Source: Chitinophaga pinensis
Lineage (GTDB): Bacteria; Bacteroidota; Bacteroidia; UKL13-3
Length of the DNA stretch: 11,122 nt
Reading direction: 5' to 3'
Assembly (NCBI GenBank): GCA_945875195.1
Contig: CAMCJW010000073.1
Span: 1-11,122, forward strand
Shown here piece by piece: positions 1-7,547 of the stretch. The notes under the pieces are model-generated. The model made no database searches. It was not told the origin of the DNA and saw nothing but the letters and a program-made list of their open reading frames with translations. Numbering within the stretch: position 1 is the first letter of the stretch; every line of letters starts with the position of its first letter. Position numbers and translations under genes: made by a program.

Positions 1-1
1 A

Positions 2-1387
2 ATAACAGGTAGTACTTCTGCTGGTGCAACCGATGTTCCAGTGTTAAGAGTGCCAGTTAAGGTAACAGCTTCTCCATGTAACCCTGGTGTAATCACAAAT
101 TTTAAATTTAATACAAGTGGAACTACCGCTGTAGCAAACATTGTTTCAGCAAAACTTTACAAAACAGGCGCTTCGGCCTCATTCAATACCAATAATTTGT
201 TAGGTACTATTACCTCACCAAGTGGTCAAATGGAATTCATTGTAGCTGATACTGCCTTAAATGATACCAACAACTATTGGTTAGCTTATGATGTTTCGGC
301 AACTGCACCTAATGCAAACATATTAGACGCTAGATTTGATAGTGTTGAAGCATTTGGGTCTTTCTATCTTCCAATTAATGGAAATCCAGCAGGAAACAGA
401 ACTATTACATCTCCTATGACTTATTTGAGCTCAACTGCTAGTCACCCAACTACAACTTATGTAACGCCAGGTGCAACCAATGCTCAATTATTGCGCATTA
501 GAGTAATTAATTCTTCTGTTGGGTCACCAATTTTTGCTACTATTTTTAACTTAAATACAACAGGTGGTGGTTTGGATACCCTCAATATCGCAACTTCTAA
601 ATTATTTTATACTGGAAGCAGTTCAACTTTTGCTACTACTAATTTATTTGGTTCTTACTCAGTAGTTGCACCAACTTCCGCTATTTGGCCTACCTATCAA
701 ATTACGGGAAATCAACAATTGTTGAATGACACTAATTATTTCTGGTTGGTTTATGACATGAAAGCGGGTGCAATTTTAGGTGACTCTGTTGATGCAGAGG
801 TAACTGGTATTACCATTGCAGGCGTTTCGCAAACTCCTTTAGTTACTGCTCCAATTGGTTATAGAAAAATTAGAGCTGATTATTGTGCGTCTGCTGCTAC
901 TTTAACAGGAGATGAGGACATCTTTGGTGTTCAGTTTGGCTCTTTAAATAATACTTCAGGTTGTACTACAGTAGCGCCTGGTCCTGGATCAGCAAATCAG
1001 TTCTATGCTAATTACACAACTTCGGTTGCTGCACCGGATATTTCAGCTGGTATAGCAACAACAATTAATATTACTAAAGGCACGTGTGGTGGGTTTTACG
1101 GCGAGGTTATCTCAGTATATATTGATTTAAACCAAGATGGTCTATTTACAGGTACAGGTGAAAATGTTTATAATTCTGCATATGCTGTTGGTGTTGCCAA
1201 CCAAGTTATTAGTGGTTCTATTACCATACCATGTACTGCTTTATCAGGAATAACACGCATGCGTGTTGTTTATGTGGAAGGAACAGCTGCCCCTGCATGT
1301 GGTACATATGGATGGGGAGAAACTGAAGACTATAACATTAATATAGTGAATGGTCCTGCAGTATTCTCTAGCACAACTGCCATACAA
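2..1387 (+). repeat. Copy 1 of 462-codon A-B-GEVED block
   Basis: First copy of a large in-frame duplication inside the T9SS protein. Its phase matches copy 2 with an offset of 1386 nt, both at the left boundary (ITGSTSAGATD motif) and at the calcium-loop-like motif DLNQDG (1124). At least one insertion and one deletion of a codon between copies cancel out. Sub-domains A and B are themselves related: both carry an N-D-T-N-x-x-W-L-x-Y-D motif and end near a G-N/Y-R motif. The window therefore shows four related BNR-associated-type domains in total. The start of copy 1 is at the window edge, so further copies upstream are possible. Confidence 0.9.
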
Positions 1388-4123
1388 ATTACGGGCAGTA
1401 CTTCTGCTGGCGCAACTGATATACCTATATTAAGAGTACCAGTTAAAGTTACTGCTTCACCTTGTAATCCTGGTGTAATTACCAATATGAGGTTTAATAC
1501 TAGCGGTACAACTGCAGTTGCTAATATCGTTTCTGCTAAATTGTACAAAACAGGAACTTCTGCTACCTTTAATACCAATAACCTTGTAGGAACTATTTTT
1601 GCACCAAGTGGTCAAATGGAATTCATTATTGCAGATACTGCAGTGAATGATACCAATAACTATTGGTTGGCTTATGATATTTCTGCTACAGCTCCTAATG
1701 CAAATGTATTAGACGCTAGATTTGATAGTATTCAAGCATTTGGTTCATTCTACCTTCCTGTAAATGGAAATCCAACTGGCAACAGAGTAATATCGGTTCC
1801 AATGACTTATGTTGGTTCATCCTCGGTTCATACAGAGCTAACTGCAGTACAACCTAGTTCAACTGCAAATAGAATGTTAAGAATGATGGTAAGAACAGGT
1901 TCAACAGGTGCGCCAATTGCATTAACTCAATTCTCTTTAAATACCAATGGTGGTGGGAATGATACCATGAATATTGCGAATGCCAAGGTTTTCTATACTG
2001 GCGCTAGTGCTAACTTTGCTGCAACTACTCAGTTTGGAACAACTTATACAGTAACCGGTGCTACAACTGCAACATGGCCTGCATACCAAATTAATGGTAA
2101 CCAAACTTTATTGAATGATACCAACTATTTCTGGTTAACATATGATTTAAAAGCTGGTGCAATATTATTAGATTCAGTAGATGCTGAAGTAACTGGAATG
2201 GTGATTGCTGGTGTTTCTCAAACACCTACTGTTACAGCACCTGTAGGTAATCGTAGAATTCGTCAGGCTTATTGCGTATCTTCTGCTACTACTGCTTTTG
2301 ATGGTGAGATATTTAACGTTACTGCTGGTAACTTAAACAATACTTCATCTTGTACAACCACTGGTGGTGCTGGATCTACACTTAGTCAATACTCAGATTA
2401 TACAACTACAGTAGCACCTGCAGATTTCTACGTTGGAGCTCCAACCTCTATTAATATCCATGCAGCTACTTGCGGCGGTCAATACAACGGTGTTGCTGGT
2501 GCATGGATCGACTATAACCAAGATGGTGACTTTACCGACTTAGGTGAAACTGTATTCATGTCAACTTCATTCTTATATGGTGTTGGTATCTATGTAGGAG
2601 GAAGCTTTACAGTTCCTGCAACTGCTACTTTAGGTAATACTAGAATGCGTGTTGCCTTAATCGAAGGTGGAACGCCACCAATTAGCTCGTGCGGAACTTA
2701 TGGTTATGGTGAAACTGAAGATTATTTAGTAAATATTTTGCCTGCTGTTGGTGGAAGCTTTGTTTGGAATGGTTCTGTTTCTACAAATGCTACTATACCT
2801 GCAAACTGGACGCCTGCTAGAAATACGGCTAGTCCTTACGATAAATTGATTTTCAATAGTGCTACGCCACTTTCTATCACAAATGTACCTGCAACTAATT
2901 TAGGGGTTATCCAATTAACGCCTTCAACTGTTGTAACTTTTGCTGGTACTGCTGGTAATGTAGTTGCTGTGAGAGATTCAATGAACTTGGGCGCTGGTAG
3001 TAGATTAAATACAGGAACTTTAATTGCTCAACTAGGATGGGATACTACTAATATTGGTTTAATCAATGGAACTGGTAGAATCAATGGTAACTTGAATCGT
3101 TATTTCAATTCAACTTTAACAAGTATTGATTTCCCTTTCACTAATGCAACAAATGCTAATAGAACGGCATCAATTGCCTACACTACTTTCCCAGTAAATT
3201 CTGGTTTATTGAGTGGAAGCTTTGTGAATGCTACTCCTGGAAATGCAGGCTTACCATTAACGGATTTATCTGCAGCAATAACTGCTAATAGAGCTGGTAT
3301 TAATGGTTATTGGACTATGAACACCACGGTAACTGGTGGTACTTATACTGCAACATATACTGGTGGTGCCTTTACTGGTGTAAATGCTTATCTTGGTTTA
3401 TTGTTACTTAGAAGAGCAGATGCTGTTAGTTCATGGTCATTGTCTGGAACGCATGTTACTACAACAGGTTCTAATGCTTTACCGGTATTGAGTAGGTCTG
3501 GTTTAACTGTTTATGGTGAATTTGCAATGGGAGGTGATACTATCTCTAATCCATTACCTGTAAACATGTTATTCTTTGCTGCCAAAAATCTAGATGGAAA
3601 TGTTCAATTAAATTGGGCTACTGCAAATGAAATCAATAACAAAGGATTTGGTGTTGAACGCTCAATCAATGGTGTTGACTTTACAGAGCTTAGTTTTGTA
3701 AAAGGAAATGGTACCGTTAACAAAAATGTAAACTATGCTATACTCGATAAGCGTGCATTTGAATTAACTGTAAGTTCTCAATTATACTACAGACTTCGTC
3801 AAGAAGACTTTGATGGTAGCGTGAATTATTCTAATACAGTTATGGTTAGCGAAAATGATTTCTCTGACAACTCAGTAGAAGTTTATCCTAATCCATTTGT
3901 GAATACTGTTGGTGTGAAATTTATTTCTGCATCTGATGTAACTGCAAATGTTGAAATTACAGATATGCAAGGCAGAGTTATCTCAACTGAAAAAGTGAAG
4001 GTTAATGCTGGTAATTTCTACCACCAAATGGCAAGCGTTGAAAATATGAGCAATGGCGTATATTTTGTGAGCGTTACCATTAATGGTGTGAAACAAACTA
4101 CTAAGGTTGTTAAAACAAACTAA
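2..4123 (+). CDS. Giant modular secreted/surface protein with T9SS sorting domain (5' end missing)
   Basis: The frame is open from base 2, so the true start lies outside the window. The GTG at 41 is an internal Val codon, because the residues before it match the second repeat. 1373 residues are visible. The order is: BNR-associated-N-like domain A1 (2-418), a second such domain B1 (419-877), GEVED domain C1 (881-1352), then A2 (1388-1802), B2 (1803-2266) and GEVED C2 (2270-2740). After these come a unique beta-rich region opening with FVWNGS and ANW motifs, a segment (about 3550-3850) of the type that often precedes the sorting domain (LPVNMLFF, LNWATANEINNKGF, YYRLRQEDFDG), and a T9SS type A sorting domain (3875-4120) starting VEVYPNPF and ending GVYFVSVTINGVKQTTK. 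By family knowledge it should be exported across the outer membrane by T9SS and released or anchored. Domain content suggests adhesion or glycan binding, which is inference. No catalytic domain is visible. Confidence 0.93.
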   Translation: MTGSTSAGATDVPVLRVPVKVTASPCNPGVITNFKFNTSGTTAVANIVSAKLYKTGASASFNTNNLLGTITSPSGQMEFIVADTALNDTNNYWLAYDVSATAPNANILDARFDSVEAFGSFYLPINGNPAGNRTITSPMTYLSSTASHPTTTYVTPGATNAQLLRIRVINSSVGSPIFATIFNLNTTGGGLDTLNIATSKLFYTGSSSTFATTNLFGSYSVVAPTSAIWPTYQITGNQQLLNDTNYFWLVYDMKAGAILGDSVDAEVTGITIAGVSQTPLVTAPIGYRKIRADYCASAATLTGDEDIFGVQFGSLNNTSGCTTVAPGPGSANQFYANYTTSVAAPDISAGIATTINITKGTCGGFYGEVISVYIDLNQDGLFTGTGENVYNSAYAVGVANQVISGSITIPCTALSGITRMRVVYVEGTAAPACGTYGWGETEDYNINIVNGPAVFSSTTAIQITGSTSAGATDIPILRVPVKVTASPCNPGVITNMRFNTSGTTAVANIVSAKLYKTGTSATFNTNNLVGTIFAPSGQMEFIIADTAVNDTNNYWLAYDISATAPNANVLDARFDSIQAFGSFYLPVNGNPTGNRVISVPMTYVGSSSVHTELTAVQPSSTANRMLRMMVRTGSTGAPIALTQFSLNTNGGGNDTMNIANAKVFYTGASANFAATTQFGTTYTVTGATTATWPAYQINGNQTLLNDTNYFWLTYDLKAGAILLDSVDAEVTGMVIAGVSQTPTVTAPVGNRRIRQAYCVSSATTAFDGEIFNVTAGNLNNTSSCTTTGGAGSTLSQYSDYTTTVAPADFYVGAPTSINIHAATCGGQYNGVAGAWIDYNQDGDFTDLGETVFMSTSFLYGVGIYVGGSFTVPATATLGNTRMRVALIEGGTPPISSCGTYGYGETEDYLVNILPAVGGSFVWNGSVSTNATIPANWTPARNTASPYDKLIFNSATPLSITNVPATNLGVIQLTPSTVVTFAGTAGNVVAVRDSMNLGAGSRLNTGTLIAQLGWDTTNIGLINGTGRINGNLNRYFNSTLTSIDFPFTNATNANRTASIAYTTFPVNSGLLSGSFVNATPGNAGLPLTDLSAAITANRAGINGYWTMNTTVTGGTYTATYTGGAFTGVNAYLGLLLLRRADAVSSWSLSGTHVTTTGSNALPVLSRSGLTVYGEFAMGGDTISNPLPVNMLFFAAKNLDGNVQLNWATANEINNKGFGVERSINGVDFTELSFVKGNGTVNKNVNYAILDKRAFELTVSSQLYYRLRQEDFDGSVNYSNTVMVSENDFSDNSVEVYPNPFVNTVGVKFISASDVTANVEITDMQGRVISTEKVKVNAGNFYHQMASVENMSNGVYFVSVTINGVKQTTKVVKTN
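1388..2755 (+). repeat. Copy 2 of A-B-GEVED block
   Basis: Second copy of the block. By hand alignment, sub-domain A is about 85% identical to copy 1 in protein, sub-domain B about 60%, and GEVED roughly 45%. The GEVED half keeps paired Cys residues (YC, SSC, ATCGG, SSCGTYGYGETEDY) and the DYNQDG loop at 2510. The block ends at the LPAVGGSF junction, where the unique C-terminal region starts. Confidence 0.88.
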
Positions 4124-4144
4124 TAGCTTATAGTTATCTTATTG

Positions 4145-4179
4145 AAAGGGCGGCCATTTATGGCTGCCCTTTCTTTTTT
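4145..4179 (+). terminator. Rho-independent terminator of the T9SS protein gene
   Basis: A 12-bp stem pairs 4145-4156 (AAAGGGCGGCCA) with 4161-4172 (TGGCTGCCCTTT) through a TTTA loop, with one G-U wobble, and is followed by CTTTTTT. It lies 21 nt after the stop codon. The opposite strand lacks a T-run after the hairpin, so it should act only on plus-strand transcripts. Confidence 0.9.
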
Positions 4180-4392
4180 ATACTAATTAGAGAAAGCAAC
4201 CTAAGATACTTATCCCTCCAAGCTAAAGTAAAGTAACCATTGAATTACTTGATTACCGGAAATGAATTTTAATAAATTTTAAACAAGGTAAATTAACTGC
4301 AACAGTGGCAGGAGCTATTTCAAAATGAGGGCACGAATATGATTGGCACCCAAGGATGCATTGATATGCGCTTGATAAATAAAATAGATGAA

Positions 4393-5169
4393 TTAGGCTT
4401 TGCGGCCAATCAATACAATATCCCAAGTGAAATCTAATTTATCTTGGGTGAGGTAAAAATCTGAGGTTTGTATATTCAATGTGTCTGAGTTGGTATTTTT
4501 TAAATCCTTTCTCATCATACTTGTTAAGAAATTGTATGGAGCAACTAATAGCGAAGCTGGAATTATTTTATGTAGCCCTAATGGATCAAAACGAAGTATT
4601 TTTTTAGCCCAACGGGCATTTTCTTCATAATAAATATTCACCTTCTCATTGCCTTGTACTCCCCAAATTTCAATGCTGTCAAATACTTCAGATGCCTCTT
4701 TGCGCATTTCATCAAAAGTATACTCGTGCACATGGAAAGGGTTTCTAGCTATGCTCATTTTCGCATTTGGCGTTGTACATAGAAATACGCCACCTGGCTT
4801 TAAAACACGCATTACATCCTGCATAAAAGCCTTTCTTGGTTCAATGTGCTCAATAAATTGAAAAGCTGTAACAACTTCCTTGCTTTCGCTTTCTAAAGGA
4901 AGAGGAGGAACCTTGCCACTTATAAATGATAAGTTCTTTTTTGCCGCATGTTTTGAGCGTGCATCCGCTATGGTTGCTTCGCTGTAATCAACACCAATTG
5001 TTGAGGCTGTGTAATCAGCTAAAAACTGGGTACCGTAACCATCGGCACAGCCAATATCGGCAGTAACCTTGTCTTTTAAGAAACTAATTGCCCATTCATA
5101 GGCGAAAAAGCAACGTTTAACGGTTACATTATTGCTATCTTCAAAACTCGGTCTTTCTCTATCGAACAT
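4393..5169 (-). CDS. Class I SAM-dependent methyltransferase (Methyltransf_11 type)
   Basis: A 258-residue soluble protein with a Rossmann-type SAM-binding fold. Motif I is DIGCADGYG (residues 38-46). The acidic end of strand 2 is GVD (59-61), which normally binds the ribose of SAM. The QFIEHI motif (104-109) and LKPGG (123-127), followed by TTPN (132-135), are classic for small-molecule methyltransferases of the UbiG/Methyltransf_11 group. An NPFHVHEYT segment after it is common in enzymes acting on sugars or envelope precursors. The substrate cannot be told from sequence, and no pathway genes flank it. ATG at 5169 is the only sensible start, with an AT-rich leader and a candidate promoter box at 5208-5215. 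It is divergent from the DUF2461 gene. No clear terminator lies downstream of its stop. Confidence 0.87.
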   Translation of the reverse strand: MFDRERPSFEDSNNVTVKRCFFAYEWAISFLKDKVTADIGCADGYGTQFLADYTASTIGVDYSEATIADARSKHAAKKNLSFISGKVPPLPLESESKEVVTAFQFIEHIEPRKAFMQDVMRVLKPGGVFLCTTPNAKMSIARNPFHVHEYTFDEMRKEASEVFDSIEIWGVQGNEKVNIYYEENARWAKKILRFDPLGLHKIIPASLLVAPYNFLTSMMRKDLKNTNSDTLNIQTSDFYLTQDKLDFTWDIVLIGRKA

Positions 5170-5199
5170 TGTATTTAAATTATAACTGCCGCCTAGCAG

Positions 5200-5233
5200 T
5201 TGATGTGCAAAAGTAAGGAAATGATTAACTTTG
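5200..5233 (+). promoter_or_regulatory. Candidate Bacteroidota promoter for the DUF2461 gene
   Basis: TAACTTTG at 5226-5233 matches TAnnTTTG exactly. A partial -33 element, TTG, sits at 5200-5202 with a 23-nt spacer, at the long end of the accepted range. Predicted transcription start is near 5240, about 14 nt before the ATG at 5254. The opposed box for the divergent methyltransferase gene lies within the spacer. Confidence 0.45.
5208..5215 (-). promoter_or_regulatory. Candidate Bacteroidota -7 box for the methyltransferase gene
   Basis: Read on the minus strand this is TACTTTTG, an exact match to the TAnnTTTG consensus of the Bacteroidota housekeeping sigma factor. Transcription would begin near 5201, giving a leader of about 32 nt before the ATG at 5169. 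No clear TTTG -33 element is seen at the usual distance, so the call rests on one box and its position. Confidence 0.42.
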
Positions 5234-5253
5234 GTAAAATTTAATTATTGAAT

Positions 5254-5913
5254 ATGAATTTTAAAGGCTTAATAAAGTTCTTAAATGCGTTAAATGCAAA
5301 TAACAGCAAGGATTGGTTCGATCAAAATCGCAAGGAATATGAAGAGTTGCGTAAAGAATGGATTGAATTTGTAGGGACTTTGATACAAGCTGTTCAAGGC
5401 TTTGATTCTTCTATACCCATGCTTGACCCTAAGAAATGCATTTTTAGAATCAATAAGGATATACGTTTTAGCAAGGATAAATCTCCTTATAAAACCAATT
5501 TTGGCGCCATAATTACACCGGGAGGAAAGAAGGAAATGTTTTCTGGGTATTACCTTCATGTTGATCCTAAAGAAATTTTTATTGCGGGAGGAGCTTACCA
5601 ACCCATGCCAGAATTATTGGCTGCTATCAGGCAAGAAATTGATTACAATTTTGATGAGTTCTTTGAAATTGTTTCTAATAAAAAAGCGAAAGCATTATTT
5701 GGAGAATTACAGGGTGATAAGTTGAGTAGACCACCTAAGGGTTATGAGGCTGATAATCTAGCTGTGGCATATTTGAAACACAAAGGTTTTATCTGGGTTC
5801 AGAATTTTAAAACCAATGAATTGTATGATGCAGCTTTCTTGGAAAAAATTACAAAGTCGTTTGAGGCAATGAAACCTTTGAATAATTTTTTGAATAGGTG
5901 TGTTGTAAAATAG
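5254..5913 (+). CDS. DUF2461 family protein (TIGR02453-like)
   Basis: A 219-residue protein that matches the DUF2461 family over its full length. Family hallmarks are an N-terminal NNSKDWFDQNRKEY segment (residues 16-29), the central RINKDIRFSKDKSPYK motif (65-80), and a GYYLHVDP strand followed by a GGAYQPMPELL turn. The molecular function of the family is not established. It is widespread in Bacteroidota and other bacteria, usually as a single-domain cytosolic protein, and no signal peptide or membrane segment is seen here. ATG at 5254 is preferred over the in-frame TTG at 5248, because the family begins close to the F-x-x-L-x-x-N pattern and ATG is the common start. It ends 2 bp before the stop of the convergent menF gene, with no terminator between them. 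Confidence 0.92.
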   Translation: MNFKGLIKFLNALNANNSKDWFDQNRKEYEELRKEWIEFVGTLIQAVQGFDSSIPMLDPKKCIFRINKDIRFSKDKSPYKTNFGAIITPGGKKEMFSGYYLHVDPKEIFIAGGAYQPMPELLAAIRQEIDYNFDEFFEIVSNKKAKALFGELQGDKLSRPPKGYEADNLAVAYLKHKGFIWVQNFKTNELYDAAFLEKITKSFEAMKPLNNFLNRCVVK

Positions 5914-5915
5914 TG

Positions 5916-6920
5916 CTATAAAAATTTAGCTAATGTTTCCATTTTATTTTGGGTTTCTTTCCATTCTAGCTTTGCATTTGAATCGGCAGTTATACCTGCG
6001 CCAGCAAATAAGGTTATGGTTTCTTTTTGCCATTGTAGGCACCTTAAATTAACAAAAAGCTGCAGGTTGTTTTCAATTTTAAATCCAACAAAGCCAGCAT
6101 AACAAGAACGTATAAATCCTTCCTCTTTATTTATAAATTGAAGGGCATTTGTTACAGGAAAACCAGCAACTGCAGGAGTTGGGTTAATTGCAGCCAAAAA
6201 ATCAACAGCACTTTGAAGTTTATTTTGGGTATTGAATTTAAACTCTGTTTTTAAATGGAGTAGATTTCCTGAGGTATAATCAAACGGGCCATTTTGAGTA
6301 AAAGAAATTTGGTATTTGTTTAGGTTTTCAATGATAAAATCTTCCACCATTTTCTGCTCCATTATTTCTTTGTGCGACCATTTTTTCGACTCAGATTTTA
6401 GCATAGTTCCGGCCAAGGCTACTGTATTATAAGTTGAATCCTCATTAGTTAGCAATGGTTCGGGCGTGGCTCCTATCCATGTTCCTGTTTGCGGTGTGGA
6501 ATACCAATAAATAAAAGCAGATGGATAGGCTTCTTGAATTTTATCTAGTAATTTTTTTGGATCAAAATGAAGGCATGGAATATTTTTGGTGTTGGCAAGA
6601 ACCACTTTTTGAAAGTGATTGGCTTTCATTTGAACAATTGCTTTTTCTACTATTTCAATATAATGTGCTTCGCCTAAATCATTGTATTCATTAGCTTTAA
6701 ATTGGCAAGAAAAACTATCATCGGCCTCATAATTTTCAAGTTGGTTAAATGGTATAAAATAGGCCTCACTTCCTTGATTGAAATTAGAAATTAGAAAGGC
6801 ATTTTCCTTTATTTGAGAAATTGAAGTTGGCTCAGAACTACATTTACCAGTGACCTGATAAGTTTGGGTTTGGTTTGGCAAACGAAAAATAGCAAATGAA
6901 TCAGGCAGTTGATTTAACAT
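5916..6920 (-). CDS. menF: Isochorismate synthase (MenF-type chorismate-binding enzyme)
   Basis: 334 residues of the chorismate-binding fold. It should convert chorismate to isochorismate, the committed step to menaquinone. Visible motifs are: a KVVLA strand with K105, which I equate with the general-base lysine of MenF/EntC; WIGATPEPLL (148-157); ALAGT (168-172); EQKMVEDFI (187-195); HLKTEF (221-226); NPTPAVAGFP (245-254); a YAGFVG strand; and GAGI followed by LEWKET (318-323), whose Glu residues normally hold Mg2+. The N-terminal half is shorter than in E. coli MenF (about 430 residues), as is usual in Bacteroidota. The start overlaps the end of the menI-like gene by 20 nt, implying translational coupling. 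That partner favours menaquinone over siderophore synthesis. Anthranilate, aminodeoxychorismate and salicylate synthase are less likely. No menD or later men gene is adjacent in the window. Confidence 0.88.
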   Translation of the reverse strand: MLNQLPDSFAIFRLPNQTQTYQVTGKCSSEPTSISQIKENAFLISNFNQGSEAYFIPFNQLENYEADDSFSCQFKANEYNDLGEAHYIEIVEKAIVQMKANHFQKVVLANTKNIPCLHFDPKKLLDKIQEAYPSAFIYWYSTPQTGTWIGATPEPLLTNEDSTYNTVALAGTMLKSESKKWSHKEIMEQKMVEDFIIENLNKYQISFTQNGPFDYTSGNLLHLKTEFKFNTQNKLQSAVDFLAAINPTPAVAGFPVTNALQFINKEEGFIRSCYAGFVGFKIENNLQLFVNLRCLQWQKETITLFAGAGITADSNAKLEWKETQNKMETLAKFL

Positions 6921-7353
6921 TATTAGGTATTGGAATTACTGCCATGGTTAATCTGCAAATACAACAAAGTTGCTGTAAATGATTGCTTATTTTAATTTCC
7001 CAAACGTGGGTTGTTTTTCCAATATGAAATGCTCTTGCTGTTCCAAAAACCCAACCTTGGTTTGCACCTTTTATATGATTTGCATTGATGTCTAATCCTA
7101 ATGCAACAAATTTGGTTCGATCCAAACATAAATTTGCGGCCATACTGCCAACAGTTTCGGCTAAAGCGCAGAATGCACCTCCATTTACTATTCCAAGTGG
7201 CTGAATAGTTCTATGGTCAACGGGCATTTTTGCAACAAGGAAGTCTTCCCCAATTTCGCAAAAATCAATACCAAGCCATTCGCACATGGTGTTTTTGTTT
7301 CTTTCATTGATAGCCTCCAATGAAATTTGTTCGGGTTGAAAAAAGAAACTCAT
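6901..7353 (-). CDS. menI: Hotdog-fold thioesterase, probable DHNA-CoA thioesterase (MenI/YdiI-like)
   Basis: A 150-residue single hotdog domain of the PaaI/YdiI group. It aligns along its whole length with E. coli YdiI as I recall it: PVDHRTIQPLG (44-54), LAETVGS (64-70), LDINANH (about 88-94), and LCCICRLTMAV near the C-terminus. YdiI hydrolyses 1,4-dihydroxy-2-naphthoyl-CoA in menaquinone synthesis. The proposed catalytic Glu is kept (E66) and the equivalent of YdiI Gln48 is Q51, but the usual HGG motif is NGG (N57), so the active-site His is replaced by Asn. The gene precedes and overlaps menF by 20 nt, which strongly supports a menaquinone role. A weak promoter-like TAAAATTG (minus strand, 7388-7381; one mismatch to TAnnTTTG) lies 28 nt upstream. 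It could instead be a general acyl-CoA thioesterase. Confidence 0.82.
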   Translation of the reverse strand: MSFFFQPEQISLEAINERNKNTMCEWLGIDFCEIGEDFLVAKMPVDHRTIQPLGIVNGGAFCALAETVGSMAANLCLDRTKFVALGLDINANHIKGANQGWVFGTARAFHIGKTTHVWEIKISNHLQQLCCICRLTMAVIPIPNNVKSTA

Positions 7354-7527
7354 TCTTATTTAATGGTTGTATGTATTTTACAATTTTATTTTATTGTCTT
7401 TCGGGTTTAATCGATTTGTTTATAGAGTGGTTTTTGCCCGTTTCAAAAACTAATAAAAGCAAGGTTACAAAATAATGAAGATTAGCACAAGGTGTTATTG
7501 ATATTAATTTCATTGCCAAATAATTTT

Positions 7528-7544
7528 AGGTAACCATTTTACCT
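7528..7544 (-). terminator. Weak hairpin just after the sensor gene stop
   Basis: A 6-bp stem AGGTAA/TTACCT with a 5-nt loop lies directly 3' of the sensor gene stop (7548-7550). On the minus strand it is followed by AAAATTATTT rather than a T-run, so it is at best a weak terminator or 3'-end stabiliser. On the plus strand it is followed by TTTTT but has no gene feeding into it. Confidence 0.3.
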
Positions 7545-7547
7545 TTT

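Noticed and set aside
1330..1578. Minus-strand open frame inside the T9SS protein gene
   Set aside because: Mirror frame of a repetitive Thr/Ala/Val-rich coding sequence, with no family resemblance and no initiation or promoter context.
2..2755. Large repeats as a sign of a mobile element or CRISPR
   Set aside because: The repeat is an in-frame protein-domain duplication with coding-type synonymous divergence, with no spacers, terminal inverted repeats or transposase.
4324..4440. Short plus-strand frame (ATG at 4339, about 33 residues) between the T9SS gene terminator and the methyltransferase
   Set aside because: Overlaps the methyltransferase C-terminus, has low-information sequence and no promoter box. 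The 4180-4392 stretch otherwise holds nothing I can support.
4649..4861. Plus-strand open frame opposite the methyltransferase
   Set aside because: Shadow of the clearly coding minus strand, which contains the SAM motifs.
5290..5601. Minus-strand frame opposite DUF2461
   Set aside because: Covered by a full-length family match on the other strand.
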